The position numbers and the translations under genes are program-made. The notes under the pieces were generated by a model. It was not told the origin of the DNA. It saw only the letters and a program-made list of their open reading frames with translations, and made no database searches. Positions 44,954-53,857 of a stretch of DNA of 64,000 bases are shown here, piece after piece (position 1 is the first letter of the stretch; every line of letters begins with the position of its first letter). Source of the DNA: Okeania sp. SIO2B3 (GTDB lineage Bacteria > Cyanobacteriota > Cyanobacteriia > Cyanobacteriales > Microcoleaceae); the NCBI RefSeq assembly GCF_010672525.1, contig NZ_JAAHGH010000008.1, forward strand, positions 135,607-199,606. The letters run 5' to 3'.

Positions 44954-45385
44954 ATGGAAAAGGAAAAAAATAACTTAAGTGCCAAACTGGAAAAATTGTT
45001 TGGTTTAGATTTGCGATCGCTTGCCGTATTTAGAGTGGGTTTGGCATTAGTAATTCTTGTATAATTAATTATCAGTGTTGGAGATTTAACATCTCATTAT
45101 AGGTAAGCATTTCCTGCGGAATACTGCGCAAACATCAACAAGATTCTCTCCTTCAAGACAGTGTTTGAATTAATATAGACTTTAATGGCAAAGGAGCAAA
45201 CTTTTGTAGCAAGAGAATTAATAAAGCTTTGATCTTAAACTAAAAGCAATAGCTGTTAACGCAGTTCCGACCATAGGAGGCTAACTGATTGCTGACCGCT
45301 GAATGCTTACCATTATAGTGATGCCTCGGACATTACTCAAGGAAATTTCAAATCCTTTTAATTGGTCAATAAATTCAATATTATA
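44954..45385 (+). pseudogene. HTTM gene fragment, interrupted by a MITE
   Basis: From ATG at 44954 it reads MEKEKNNLSAKLEKLFGLDL then SLAVFRVGLALVILV, matching the start of the intact HTTM-DCC protein at 47415. A stop (45062) replaces Asp, but homology continues (LIISVGDLTSHYSD), jumps over a 208-bp insertion, and resumes with RTLLKEISNPF and WSINSI up to about 45385. Only about the first 80 codons are left. It is a partial tandem duplicate of the downstream gene. Confidence 0.9.
45103..45310. mobile_element. MITE of 208 bp (R4 family) with 8-bp target duplication
   Basis: The ends GTAAGCATT and AATGCTTAC are inverted repeats. CATTATAG is present directly before (45095-45102) and after (45311-45318). 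Removing the element restores the HTTM reading TSHYSDA, which aligns with RSLYSDA of the intact gene. The interior matches the repeat at 39917-40256. No ORF is present. Confidence 0.9.
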
Positions 45386-45453
45386 CTTTTACTAAGATAG
45401 CTTATTTAGTAGATGCTTATCATGGGGAAACAAGAGAGACTAATTAGGATTTA

Positions 45454-45559
45454 TATCATTTCCGGATCATCAGTTATCAAAAAACTTTCTCCCTTAAGTG
45501 CCTTTTCTTTCCTTCTGCCTCTAGCCACTATAAGTGTAAGTATTCAAGCAAACATGATA
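45454..45559. repeat. Decayed relative of the 142-bp MITE at 17461-17602
   Basis: TATCATTTCCGG at the left, AACATGATAT at the right, and a shared internal AAAAAACTTTCTCC and 'taagtattcaa'. The right end is degenerate. Confidence 0.5.
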
Positions 45560-45727
45560 TGACTTATAGTTTATTTAGTTGTATATTCAACTATTTATTT
45601 GAAACTACATTAATTAATATATTAACATATTTTTATTGGTTAAAGATGATTATTTGCTATTAATTTAAGCTTGTGATTTATGTTAGTATTATTGGTGAAG
45701 TATAGTTATAAAAATGGTAAAAACTCA

Positions 45728-47023
45728 ATGAGTCAAAAAACAAATTCTCCATCTCCCCTTCTGATCATTTATTGGATTTCCTCCATAGTTTTTTTAAGCT
45801 TTATTTTAGGAACACTATTTTATGAGTTTAAAATATGGCCGTATGGTTCATTGAGAAAAGCCTACGCTGCTGCTAGAGCGTGGAAAGAAAAATTAGAGCC
45901 AGTAGATCGTTATCAAACAGGTTTTTTTGGTCCATCTCCTCGCCAAGGCAGTGGGGTATTGGAATTTAATCAACAAAAAGCTTACAAAGGTTATACTGTG
46001 TTCACTTCTAGTCATGAACAAAAAGCATTTCTCCTGTCAATGGAGGGTCAGATAGTACATGAATGGGAAATCCCTTTCTCAAAAGTTTGGTCATCATCTC
46101 CACCGCATATCAAAGTTCCTAACTCCGATGATTTCGTTGTTTTAGCAAAGGCTCATATCTATCCTAATGGAGATCTTTTAGTTATTCATCAAAGTATGAA
46201 TGATACTCCTTATGGATATGGACTAGCTAGAGTAGACAAGAATTCTCAGGTCATCTGGAAATATCCTTACTATGTCCATCACGATGTTACTGTTGGTAAC
46301 GATGGAAAAATTTATACCCTTACACAAGAATTAGTTAGAGATAACATTGATTGGTATGACGATTTTATAATTGTTCTATCACCTGATGGGAAAGAACTTA
46401 AGAAACTTTCAGTGGCAAAAGCCTTTCGAAATTCAGAGTATTCAGGGACTATTGAAAACATTCGCAATTGGGATCCTCTTCATACTAATGCAGTGGAAGT
46501 TCTCAATGAAAATATAGCTGACAAGTTTCCTTTATTTAAGAAAGGTCAGGTGTTAATTTCTCCGAGAAATCTTAACGCAATTGCTGTGGTTGATCTAGAG
46601 GAGGAAAAAGTTGTATGGGCAACTACAGGAGCATGGCGACAGCAACATGATCCTGATTTTTTGCCAAACGGAAATATCCTTTTATTTGATAATAAGGGTC
46701 ATATTGGAGAGGGTGGAAAATCAAGGGTGATGGAAATTAACCCCAAAACGATGGAAATTTCTTGGCAATACACAGGGGATCAAGATAATATTTTTGATAG
46801 CCCATTTGGTTCGTCGCAGCAGCGATTACCAAATGGCAATACTCTCATTACTCAAACCCAGTTTGGACGAATTTTTGAAGTTACATCCGATCAAAAAATC
46901 GTCTGGGAATTTATGAGTCCATTTAGGTCTCCAAATGATGAGCAAATTGTAGGAACTGTCTATCAAGCACAGCGTTTCAAACCAGAGTTTTTTAAGTTTA
47001 AATTTAATTTAGTCAACGAGTAA
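45728..47023 (+). CDS. Arylsulfotransferase (ASST) family protein, membrane anchored
   Basis: The protein has 431 residues from the ATG at 45728; an ATG at 45680 would add 16 residues. A single N-terminal membrane segment (about 10-32, LLIIYWISSIVFLSFILG) is followed by a six-bladed propeller-like region. Its conserved features include HIYPNGDLLVIHQ, VHHDVTVGNDGKIYTL, DPLHTNAVEVLNE, RQQHDPDFLPNGNILLFDN and RLPNGNTLITQ, the pattern of the ASST family. Members of this family transfer sulfate between phenolic esters in the periplasm, or act as binding proteins. The His residues are present, but the eukaryote/cyanobacterial branch is not biochemically defined. It lies between a decayed and an intact HTTM gene. 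Confidence 0.82.
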   Translation: MSQKTNSPSPLLIIYWISSIVFLSFILGTLFYEFKIWPYGSLRKAYAAARAWKEKLEPVDRYQTGFFGPSPRQGSGVLEFNQQKAYKGYTVFTSSHEQKAFLLSMEGQIVHEWEIPFSKVWSSSPPHIKVPNSDDFVVLAKAHIYPNGDLLVIHQSMNDTPYGYGLARVDKNSQVIWKYPYYVHHDVTVGNDGKIYTLTQELVRDNIDWYDDFIIVLSPDGKELKKLSVAKAFRNSEYSGTIENIRNWDPLHTNAVEVLNENIADKFPLFKKGQVLISPRNLNAIAVVDLEEEKVVWATTGAWRQQHDPDFLPNGNILLFDNKGHIGEGGKSRVMEINPKTMEISWQYTGDQDNIFDSPFGSSQQRLPNGNTLITQTQFGRIFEVTSDQKIVWEFMSPFRSPNDEQIVGTVYQAQRFKPEFFKFKFNLVNE

Positions 47024-47414
47024 TATATCTGAACTTCACTCTTAAAGCTATCTTGTCCGTGCCTTTCAATGGTCTTTTTTCTCTTTTGATAGCTTTAATA
47101 ATTAACTATAATTTATCATTGTTCTTCAACTGTTTGTAATAACTCCTATCTCTGTCTCTGATTTTTTTTCAGCTATCTCATACCATTTATCCATGAAGTA
47201 GAAACGAATTCAATTTTATTAACTTTGATATCCAGAAAAATGAAACAGCGATTAACCTTAATAATTAACACTCTACTAGCTAGTAGTTATCAAAAAGATT
47301 ATTTTGACTGTGTTAATTACTTAAAAAATTTAAGTGTTACCTAAATGTAGCATTAAAGCATAGTAATTGATATAACTTGATGTTTAATTTAGCTAAAAAA
47401 TAAAAGCTAGTACA
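47024..47414. other. 390-bp gene-free region
   Basis: A/T-rich spacer between the ASST and HTTM genes, with a weak 'cttgtccgtg' region and no recognisable repeat or RNA. Confidence 0.35.
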
Positions 47415-49301
47415 ATGATAGTAAATGATTTAAAGAAGGAAAAAAAATTAAACACTAAACTAGAGGAATTATTTGGTTTAGATTTGCGATCGCTTGCTCT
47501 ATTTAGAGTGGGTTTAGCATTAGTAATTATTGTAGATTTAATTATCCGTGCTGGAGATTTAAGGTCTCTTTATAGTGATGCTGGAGTTATACCTCGGACA
47601 TTACTTAAGGAAATTGCAAATCCCTTTTATTGGTCAATAAATTCAATTAGTGGGGAACCTTTTGTACAGGGCTTAATTTTCTTAATTGTTGGATTAATTG
47701 CTATAGCTTTGTTGGTAGGATATCGAACTAGATTAGCAACTATTGCTATGTGGGCATTTGTTATTTCTATTCAGAATCGAAATCCAGCTTTAAGTTTTGC
47801 TGGGGATGCTGTACTGCGTGCTTTGCTTTTTTGGGCAATGTTTTTACCATTGGGAGCAAGTTATTCAATAGATAGCGCTCTTAATTCTTCAACAGAAAAA
47901 TTACCTAAACGAATTGCTTCTGCTGCTACTGTGGCACTGATGATTCAAATAGTGCTGATTTATGCAGGTTCGGCAGCTTATAAGACTAAGAGTGAGATTT
48001 GGTGGCCTGATGGAGATGCGGTTTATTATGCTTTGAATTTTGATGGCTATGCTACGCCATTTGGGCAATTTTTACTAAGTTTTCCTGAACCTATATTAAA
48101 GTTACTAACTTGGGCAGCTCTTTGGTTTGAATGGTTAGGACCTTTGATGATTTTTATTCCTGTTGGAATTACATTTTTCCGCTGCGTTTCTGTGGTTTTG
48201 TTTATTCTTTTACATATTAGTTTTGCTTTATCTTTTGAACTAGGGGTATTTCCTTATTTATGTGTGGTTATTTGGTTGGTTTTTATTCCTACAGCACTTT
48301 GGGATAATTGGCAGGAAAAAATCCAGAGTAATGAACGTCAAGGATTGAGGATTTATTATGATGCAGACTGTGGATTTTGTAAGAAAGTTGTTTATCTGTT
48401 ACGCACTTTTTTGATATTACCAGGAACACCATTAACTACTGCTCAAACTGATGAATCTATCTACGCTGATATGCAGGATAAAAATTCTTGGGTTGTTGTA
48501 GACTGGCAAGGAAATCGACATTTCAAATGGGAAGCTTTGGTTTATGTATTTAGTTTGTCTCCTATTTTTAAACCTTTGGCTTTCTTAATGGGATTATCAG
48601 CAATAATGCCTCTAGGAACGAAATTTTATGAATCTATTGCTAATAATAGAAAATTTGCTGGAAATTTTACTAAACCATTGCAATTTCGTCCTCTAAATGT
48701 AGGTCCTAATTTAGGATTAAATATTGTTGTATCTTTACTACTTATCTATACTTTGATTTGGAATTTTAAAGTTTTTGTCCAACAAACTTATAACAGAAGA
48801 GAAGAAAAGAAACAGGATTTTATTACTAAAGCTGACCAATTATTTAAACGTAAGACTGTACAAAGGCTAGATGTATTGAGTAGGGTGACAAGATTAGACC
48901 AATCTTGGAGTATTTTTGCACCTGCTCCACCCAGAGATGATGGTTGGCACGTTATTCAGGGTAATTTAAAAAATGGGAAAGAGGTTGATGTTTTATATGA
49001 AAAAGGGGAGTCTATAAGTTGGGATAAACCAACGATGAAACAATTTAATAAGCTGTATAAGAATATGCAGTGGCGGAGTTATTTGATTACTCTAAACCGA
49101 GCTATGGGTCGAAAGCTTTATCCTTATTATGCAGAGTATCTTTGTCGTGAATGGAATAATAATCATGAGGGTTCTGAAAAATTAGAAAGTTTGGATGTTT
49201 TTTATATGGATGAGAGAACTGTTCCGCCAGGAGAAACACAAACTGTGGAAAAGAAAAATATTATGCAAAAATCTTGTTCGGATGAGCAAAAAGAAAATTA
49301 G
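47415..49301 (+). CDS. HTTM (vitamin K-dependent carboxylase-like) membrane protein fused to a DCC thioredoxin-like domain
   Basis: The protein has 628 residues. Residues 1-300 are an HTTM domain: at least six membrane segments, DLRSLALFRVGLALVIIVDL near 23-42, SIQNRNPALSFAGDAVLR, then YAGSAAYKTKSEIWWPDGDA. Residues about 309-420 are a DCC/DUF393 domain with YYDADCGFCKKVVYLLR (CxxC about 318-321). Two more membrane segments and a soluble C-terminal part (WSIFAPAPPRDDGWHVIQGN) follow. HTTM proteins relate to gamma-glutamyl carboxylase, and DCC domains are predicted thiol oxidoreductases, so a membrane redox or carboxylation reaction is suggested but not shown. A truncated duplicate lies upstream at 44954-45385. 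Confidence 0.85.
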   Translation: MIVNDLKKEKKLNTKLEELFGLDLRSLALFRVGLALVIIVDLIIRAGDLRSLYSDAGVIPRTLLKEIANPFYWSINSISGEPFVQGLIFLIVGLIAIALLVGYRTRLATIAMWAFVISIQNRNPALSFAGDAVLRALLFWAMFLPLGASYSIDSALNSSTEKLPKRIASAATVALMIQIVLIYAGSAAYKTKSEIWWPDGDAVYYALNFDGYATPFGQFLLSFPEPILKLLTWAALWFEWLGPLMIFIPVGITFFRCVSVVLFILLHISFALSFELGVFPYLCVVIWLVFIPTALWDNWQEKIQSNERQGLRIYYDADCGFCKKVVYLLRTFLILPGTPLTTAQTDESIYADMQDKNSWVVVDWQGNRHFKWEALVYVFSLSPIFKPLAFLMGLSAIMPLGTKFYESIANNRKFAGNFTKPLQFRPLNVGPNLGLNIVVSLLLIYTLIWNFKVFVQQTYNRREEKKQDFITKADQLFKRKTVQRLDVLSRVTRLDQSWSIFAPAPPRDDGWHVIQGNLKNGKEVDVLYEKGESISWDKPTMKQFNKLYKNMQWRSYLITLNRAMGRKLYPYYAEYLCREWNNNHEGSEKLESLDVFYMDERTVPPGETQTVEKKNIMQKSCSDEQKEN

Positions 49302-49708
49302 GAGGATGGTATTTCAGTTATCAGTTATCAGTTTTTAGTACTTCTGCAATAAGGAGACTTGAAAATACGGAATATTCTTTTTCTCTTGGTCTATTAGAGA
49401 TGGTGAGGTCTCCTCGCCATCTCTCGACTGTTTTTTATCCTCTTAAAACAGGAGACGTAACTACCCAATTTTTCGGTTACTAGGTATGTTATACCAATTT
49501 GAAAAAAGAATGTTACGAATAGTAAGATCGATAAAAATAATTTATAGTAGATGTTCCTTTGAAAGAAAAAGATAATTTAAGCCCTAAAAAATGGTATTAA
49601 AGCTATTTCCATACGACTCCTGACTCCTGACTTCCCCTCCTGGGAGGGGCTAGGGGTGGGTTGACTCCTAAGAAATACCCTATATATTTGTAGCAAAAAT
49701 TTATCAAT
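49302..49708. other. Gene-free region with several short repeats
   Basis: It contains a 'tcagttatcagttatcag' repeat, an R1-like block (about 49370-49490, including the palindromic gatggtgaggtctcctcgccatc) and the CCCCTCCTGGGAGGGG block near 49626. No gene is seen. Confidence 0.6.
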
Positions 49709-50473
49709 TTGGTATTATTTAATTCTTACGTTTTTATCTTTTGTTTTTTACCTTTAACTCTGATTATATTCTTTGGTTTAACGAGATTTGGTTTAATCAA
49801 GGCTGCAAAAGTTTGGTTGACAGCTAGTTCATTTGCTTTTTACGGTTATTGGAATGTTGCTTATTTGCCTTTGCTAATAATTTCAATTTTGTGGAATTAT
49901 CGAATGGGGAAATTTATTGCTCAGGCTAAACCTGAAAGTAAGCAAGCAAATGTTTTACTTTGGGTAGGTATAGCTGTTAATTTAGCCATAATTTCTTACT
50001 ATAAATATGCGAATTTTTTCTTGGATACTTTTAATTCAATAGTTTCTACAAATTTGAATGCTGGGCAAATTATTTTGCCTTTGGCTATTTCTTTTTATAC
50101 TTTTGGTTAGAGCGCAAAATTTTCAGGATGGTCTAGATATTTTACAGACAATGCCAGGCTTGAATGGAGTAGCTATACCAGGGGAAACTCAAGGTAAATT
50201 ATCTGTGTTAACTAATTTTGGTTTTCAGCTTTTGGTTTTCAGCTTAAATCTTGGAAAGATATGAGTTATCTACCGGAATTTTTTGGTAGTAAAATTTTCT
50301 CAATTTTGACTTTGATAGGCTTAACTTTTTCTGTAAGTTTCCTACCTAATACTCAGGAAATTTTGGCAAAGTTGAAACCTACTTGGTGGTGGGCAGTTTG
50401 GATTGGTGTTTTGAAAAGTGTAGCTTTATTATCGCTGAATCGTGTGTTTGAGTTTCTTTATTTCCAATTTTAA
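49709..50473 (+). pseudogene. MBOAT acyltransferase gene with a large internal deletion
   Basis: Residues 1-133 (from TTG at 49709) are a standard AlgI-type start: NSYVFIFCFLPLTLIIFFGL, WLTASSFAFYGYWNVAYLPL and ILPLAISFYTFG. The reading then runs into stops, and from 50261 shows only the extreme C-terminal part (MSYLPEFFGSK, TWWWAVWIGVLKSVALLSLN, FEFLYFQF). The central part, including the catalytic His motif (about 300 codons), is gone. It is a second MBOAT, of the longer AlgI type, different from the intact one at 40448-41908. Confidence 0.85.
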
Positions 50474-50499
50474 AATTTTAGATAAATGTTGAGGTAAAT

Positions 50500-51289
50500 A
50501 TGAGTATAAATAATCAACTTAGTTCTACTTACTCCCAAGCTTCATCTACCCCAAAATCAGAAAAATCTGTATTAAATTAAGAGAAGATACCGCAGATATA
50601 ATTGGCTGTTTTTATTGTCGGCTCTACTACCTGTAGTAGCAGTAGGAAGATTCAATATTGTTGCAGATCCTTATGATGTATTTAATACTCCAAATTTCTT
50701 AGGAATAAATCATTCAAAACCTCGGAAAGATAATAGCGATCGCCTCTTTAAAGCAATTGATATTATTCGCATTAAACCTGTAACAGTTTTGATGGGTTCA
50801 TCGAGAACGAAACGCGCTATAGATCCTAACTATCCAGCTTTAAAAAATCATCAACCAGCTTATAATGATGAATTAAAGAAAATAGTAGATTTGTGTCAAG
50901 AAAATAACATCAAGTTAATACTATTTATTTCTCCTTCTCATGCAACTCAATGGTAAGTTATTAGAGCAACAGGTGAGTGGTCAACTTTTGAAGAATGAAA
51001 ACGTGAAGTGGTAAAAATTACTCCTGTATTTGATTTTTCTGGGTACAACAGTATCACAACTGAACCTATCCATAATGATATGGAAAACTATAGAGATAAT
51101 TCTCATTACACAAAAAAAGTGGGCGATTTAATTCTCAACCGGATTTTATTTTATCAGCAGGAAGAAGTTCCAGAATATTTTGGAATTTTAATTAATTCAG
51201 AAAATATTGAATCTCATCTCACAAAAATTCGTCAAGACCGTGAAGTTTGGGCTAAAAATCATCCTGATGAAGTGAAGTTAGTAAAATAA
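50500..51289 (+). pseudogene. SGNH/AlgJ-DltD-like gene with stops and an internal deletion
   Basis: A start at 50500 reads MSINNQLSSTYSQASS and soon stops. From 50615 the frame shows a membrane-near LLPVVAVGRFNIVADPYDVF and the nucleophile motif VLMGSSRTKRAIDP (Ser in GSS). About 100 residues are then missing before DELKKIVDLCQENNIKLILF and ISPSHATQW. The last piece (51008-51289) carries WDFSGYNS-like FDFSGYNSITTE and NYRDNSHYTKKVGDLILNRI, with the Asp/His pair of the SGNH triad. Proteins of this kind are obligate partners of AlgI/DltB-type MBOATs, and this one directly follows the decayed MBOAT. Confidence 0.8.
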
Positions 51290-51386
51290 ACTAAACAAAA
51301 GTTTGATGAAAAAATAAGTAAAAAAAAATCAATAAAAGATAGCTTTAATTACTAAAATAAATTTTTATTTGCAAGTACATATTACC

Positions 51387-53102
51387 ATGAATAATCGACT
51401 ATCTATTAACCCATTGTTAAGGGAAGTTTTGATATCTTTTGTACTCTTATTAGGGTGCTCTATAATCATTACTGAATATATGTTTCGTAACGGAATTATT
51501 TTTGAATCCCATGATATTGGGCCTCACCTTCAATGGTTAACTCATTTTTCAAGACATCTTGCAGAAGGAATTTGGTATCCTAGGTGGCTTGCTGATACTA
51601 ACTATGGATACGGTAGTCCTGATTTTGTATTTTATCCTCCTGGAGTTTACTACATTGGCTCCCTGATCAAACTAACTGGAATAGATATTCAGAAAACAGT
51701 TGCTTTGCTATTTTTATTAGCATCTTTATTGGCCGGTTTTAGTTGTTATGTTTATGGTCGAAATAAATGGGGTAAGAAAGTTGCTTTATTAGCTGCATTA
51801 GCTTATATGACATCTCCTTATGTAGTCCTAAATATATATCAAAGAGCTGCTTTACCAGAGACATTTGCTGTAGCATTATTTCCTTTGGGATTATTTTTGA
51901 CAGACCAAGCTTTTGGCAAACCAAAATGGAGAATAGGTCTTGCTTTGTTTTTCACAGTTTTATCTTTGACACATGCACCTAGTCTACTTCTTTACACTAT
52001 TTTTTGGTTTTTATATGTAATTTGCTTCTTACTAAAATATTCTTGGAAAGCTATTGTAATGACCATTGGTTCTGGAATGGTAGGTTTAGGAATAGCATCC
52101 TTCTACTTATTACCAGCTGTTCTGGAAAAGAATTTAGTAAATGTAAATAGTATGAGAAAAGTTGCTGGAGGATTTCAAGGCAATTTGATTTGGACTCCTG
52201 TCAGCTGGGCTAATGGATTTATGAGGAATCAAATAACAGATATTTTTACATATCAACTATTAATTATTATTGTTTTGATAATAATAATATTTTTCTGCTG
52301 TCGGCAGGAACCTAAAAAAATGAAAGAAGCTATTCTTTGGCTGATTTTTTTAGGGACTTTATCATTTCTGATGACTTATCCCTCTGTAAAGATTTGGCAA
52401 AGCAGCAGAACATTGCAAATGGTTCAATTTCCTTGGAGACTCATGGGAATGTTTTCGTTTGGAGTAGTTGCTATGCTGGCAATTGCTATTAATAGAGTTT
52501 TGAATAGTAAATCACAACTCAAGTTAATTTTATCTTTAATTTTAGCAGTGATTTTTCTAGCTAATGCTGGTTATTCCTATAATTTATCTAGAACTTTATC
52601 AGGTTTTAATAACCCTGGCAATCTACAGAAAGCTGCACTTAACCCTAAATATAAGTCAGAAGATTTCTTTAATGTCATCAAGCTTGCTCTTGATGAAAAA
52701 GAAATAAGTAAATTACAAGGTAGAGTTGAGTACCTACTATTAACACCAGAGGGAGTAGCTGCCAAACCTTTACTCGATCAACCCCCTGTCTCTATTGTTC
52801 AAGGAAAAGGATTAATAGAAGTCGATCAATGGAGTAGTTACAATAGAATTTTTAGTGTCTCAGCCACAGAAGATACTAATTTAAAAATAGGAACTTTCTA
52901 CTATCCAGCTTGGCGTTTATATGTAAATAATCTACCCTATCCAATGATTGTATCTAATGATGGAACAATTGAACTCAAGCTAAATCCGGGTGACTATACA
53001 GTTAGACTTTTTTATTCTTGGACTTATCCATTTTTAGTAGGTATGATTACCAGTATTATTAGTATTATTATACTTGGGATCTACTGGTATAAATTTACTT
53101 GA
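51387..53102 (+). CDS. GT-C type polytopic membrane protein (PTPS-related family)
   Basis: The protein has 571 residues from the ATG at 51387; a TTG at 51369 is rejected. About eleven membrane segments fill residues 10-415. The first extracytoplasmic loop has ESHDIGPHLQWLTHFSRHLA and GIWYPRWLADTNYGYGSPDF, then FYPPGVYY, which is the pattern of the '6-pyruvoyl-tetrahydropterin synthase-related' membrane family with GT-C glycosyltransferase topology. The Asp in SHDIG would be the catalytic-loop acid. Residues about 420-545 are a soluble domain before a last membrane helix. It likely transfers a sugar from a polyprenyl-phosphate donor, as an inference from fold and from the GT2 genes downstream. 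Confidence 0.75.
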   Translation: MNNRLSINPLLREVLISFVLLLGCSIIITEYMFRNGIIFESHDIGPHLQWLTHFSRHLAEGIWYPRWLADTNYGYGSPDFVFYPPGVYYIGSLIKLTGIDIQKTVALLFLLASLLAGFSCYVYGRNKWGKKVALLAALAYMTSPYVVLNIYQRAALPETFAVALFPLGLFLTDQAFGKPKWRIGLALFFTVLSLTHAPSLLLYTIFWFLYVICFLLKYSWKAIVMTIGSGMVGLGIASFYLLPAVLEKNLVNVNSMRKVAGGFQGNLIWTPVSWANGFMRNQITDIFTYQLLIIIVLIIIIFFCCRQEPKKMKEAILWLIFLGTLSFLMTYPSVKIWQSSRTLQMVQFPWRLMGMFSFGVVAMLAIAINRVLNSKSQLKLILSLILAVIFLANAGYSYNLSRTLSGFNNPGNLQKAALNPKYKSEDFFNVIKLALDEKEISKLQGRVEYLLLTPEGVAAKPLLDQPPVSIVQGKGLIEVDQWSSYNRIFSVSATEDTNLKIGTFYYPAWRLYVNNLPYPMIVSNDGTIELKLNPGDYTVRLFYSWTYPFLVGMITSIISIIILGIYWYKFT

Positions 53103-53439
53103 AGTAATAATAAGAATTCTTAAAAAGTATCTGTAAAATAAATCTTAATAGATGCTCAAAAGTCTACGTTTTACTGGGTTACGGTGAATCACAAAGCTAA
53201 CTATTAACTTTAACCATGTAATCTGCGCAAACCACCCTACACCATGATTTGATATATTATTTACAGATACTCTCTTAGTATATAAAATCATATATTTCAG
53301 TAGATACCCTTATTTGTTTCTGCTAATAATTTGAATTTTGTTTAATTATCCAGTTGTTAGATTTACTGCCGAAGCTCAATTAGAAACTAAAAGAATGTTT
53401 GCATAAACATTTTGAGAAGTTAAGTAGTTTGGTAAGCTT

Positions 53440-53817
53440 ATGAAACAAGAAACAAGTTTAAAAAGGTTTTTATCCAGACAATCTAAATTTATCTCTAAAT
53501 TCTCTCTTCCACCCTACTTAATAGAAGGAGGGATAGTTTGTCTTATATTTTTAGCGACTGTAATTATAAATTGGAGAATGATTAGGGATGGACTTAATAT
53601 TAATCATGAAGTCGATCTCAAATGGCATCTTACATGGATTCAGCATTTCTCTAAACAACTTTCTGAAGGAATTTTGTACCCTAGATGGCTTGCTGGGACT
53701 AACTACGGCTATGGTAATCCCACTTTTGTTTTCTACCCGCCTCTTGTTTACTATCTTGGCTCATTTCTCCAATTAATACGACACCTATTTTTTGCAGTGA
53801 TCGACTTAATTATCTAG
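53440..53817 (+). pseudogene. Truncated paralogue of the GT-C gene
   Basis: The 125-residue open frame repeats the N-terminal region of the gene at 51387: NHEVDLKWHLTWIQHFSKQL, GILYPRWLAGTNYGYGNPTF and YPPLVYYLGSFLQLI. It then breaks off in unrelated residues. The remaining 450 residues are absent. It may be expressed, but cannot form the polytopic enzyme. Confidence 0.8.
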
Positions 53818-53857
53818 CTTTGCCAATGTTCTGAATATTTGCAAGGTAAACTTTATT

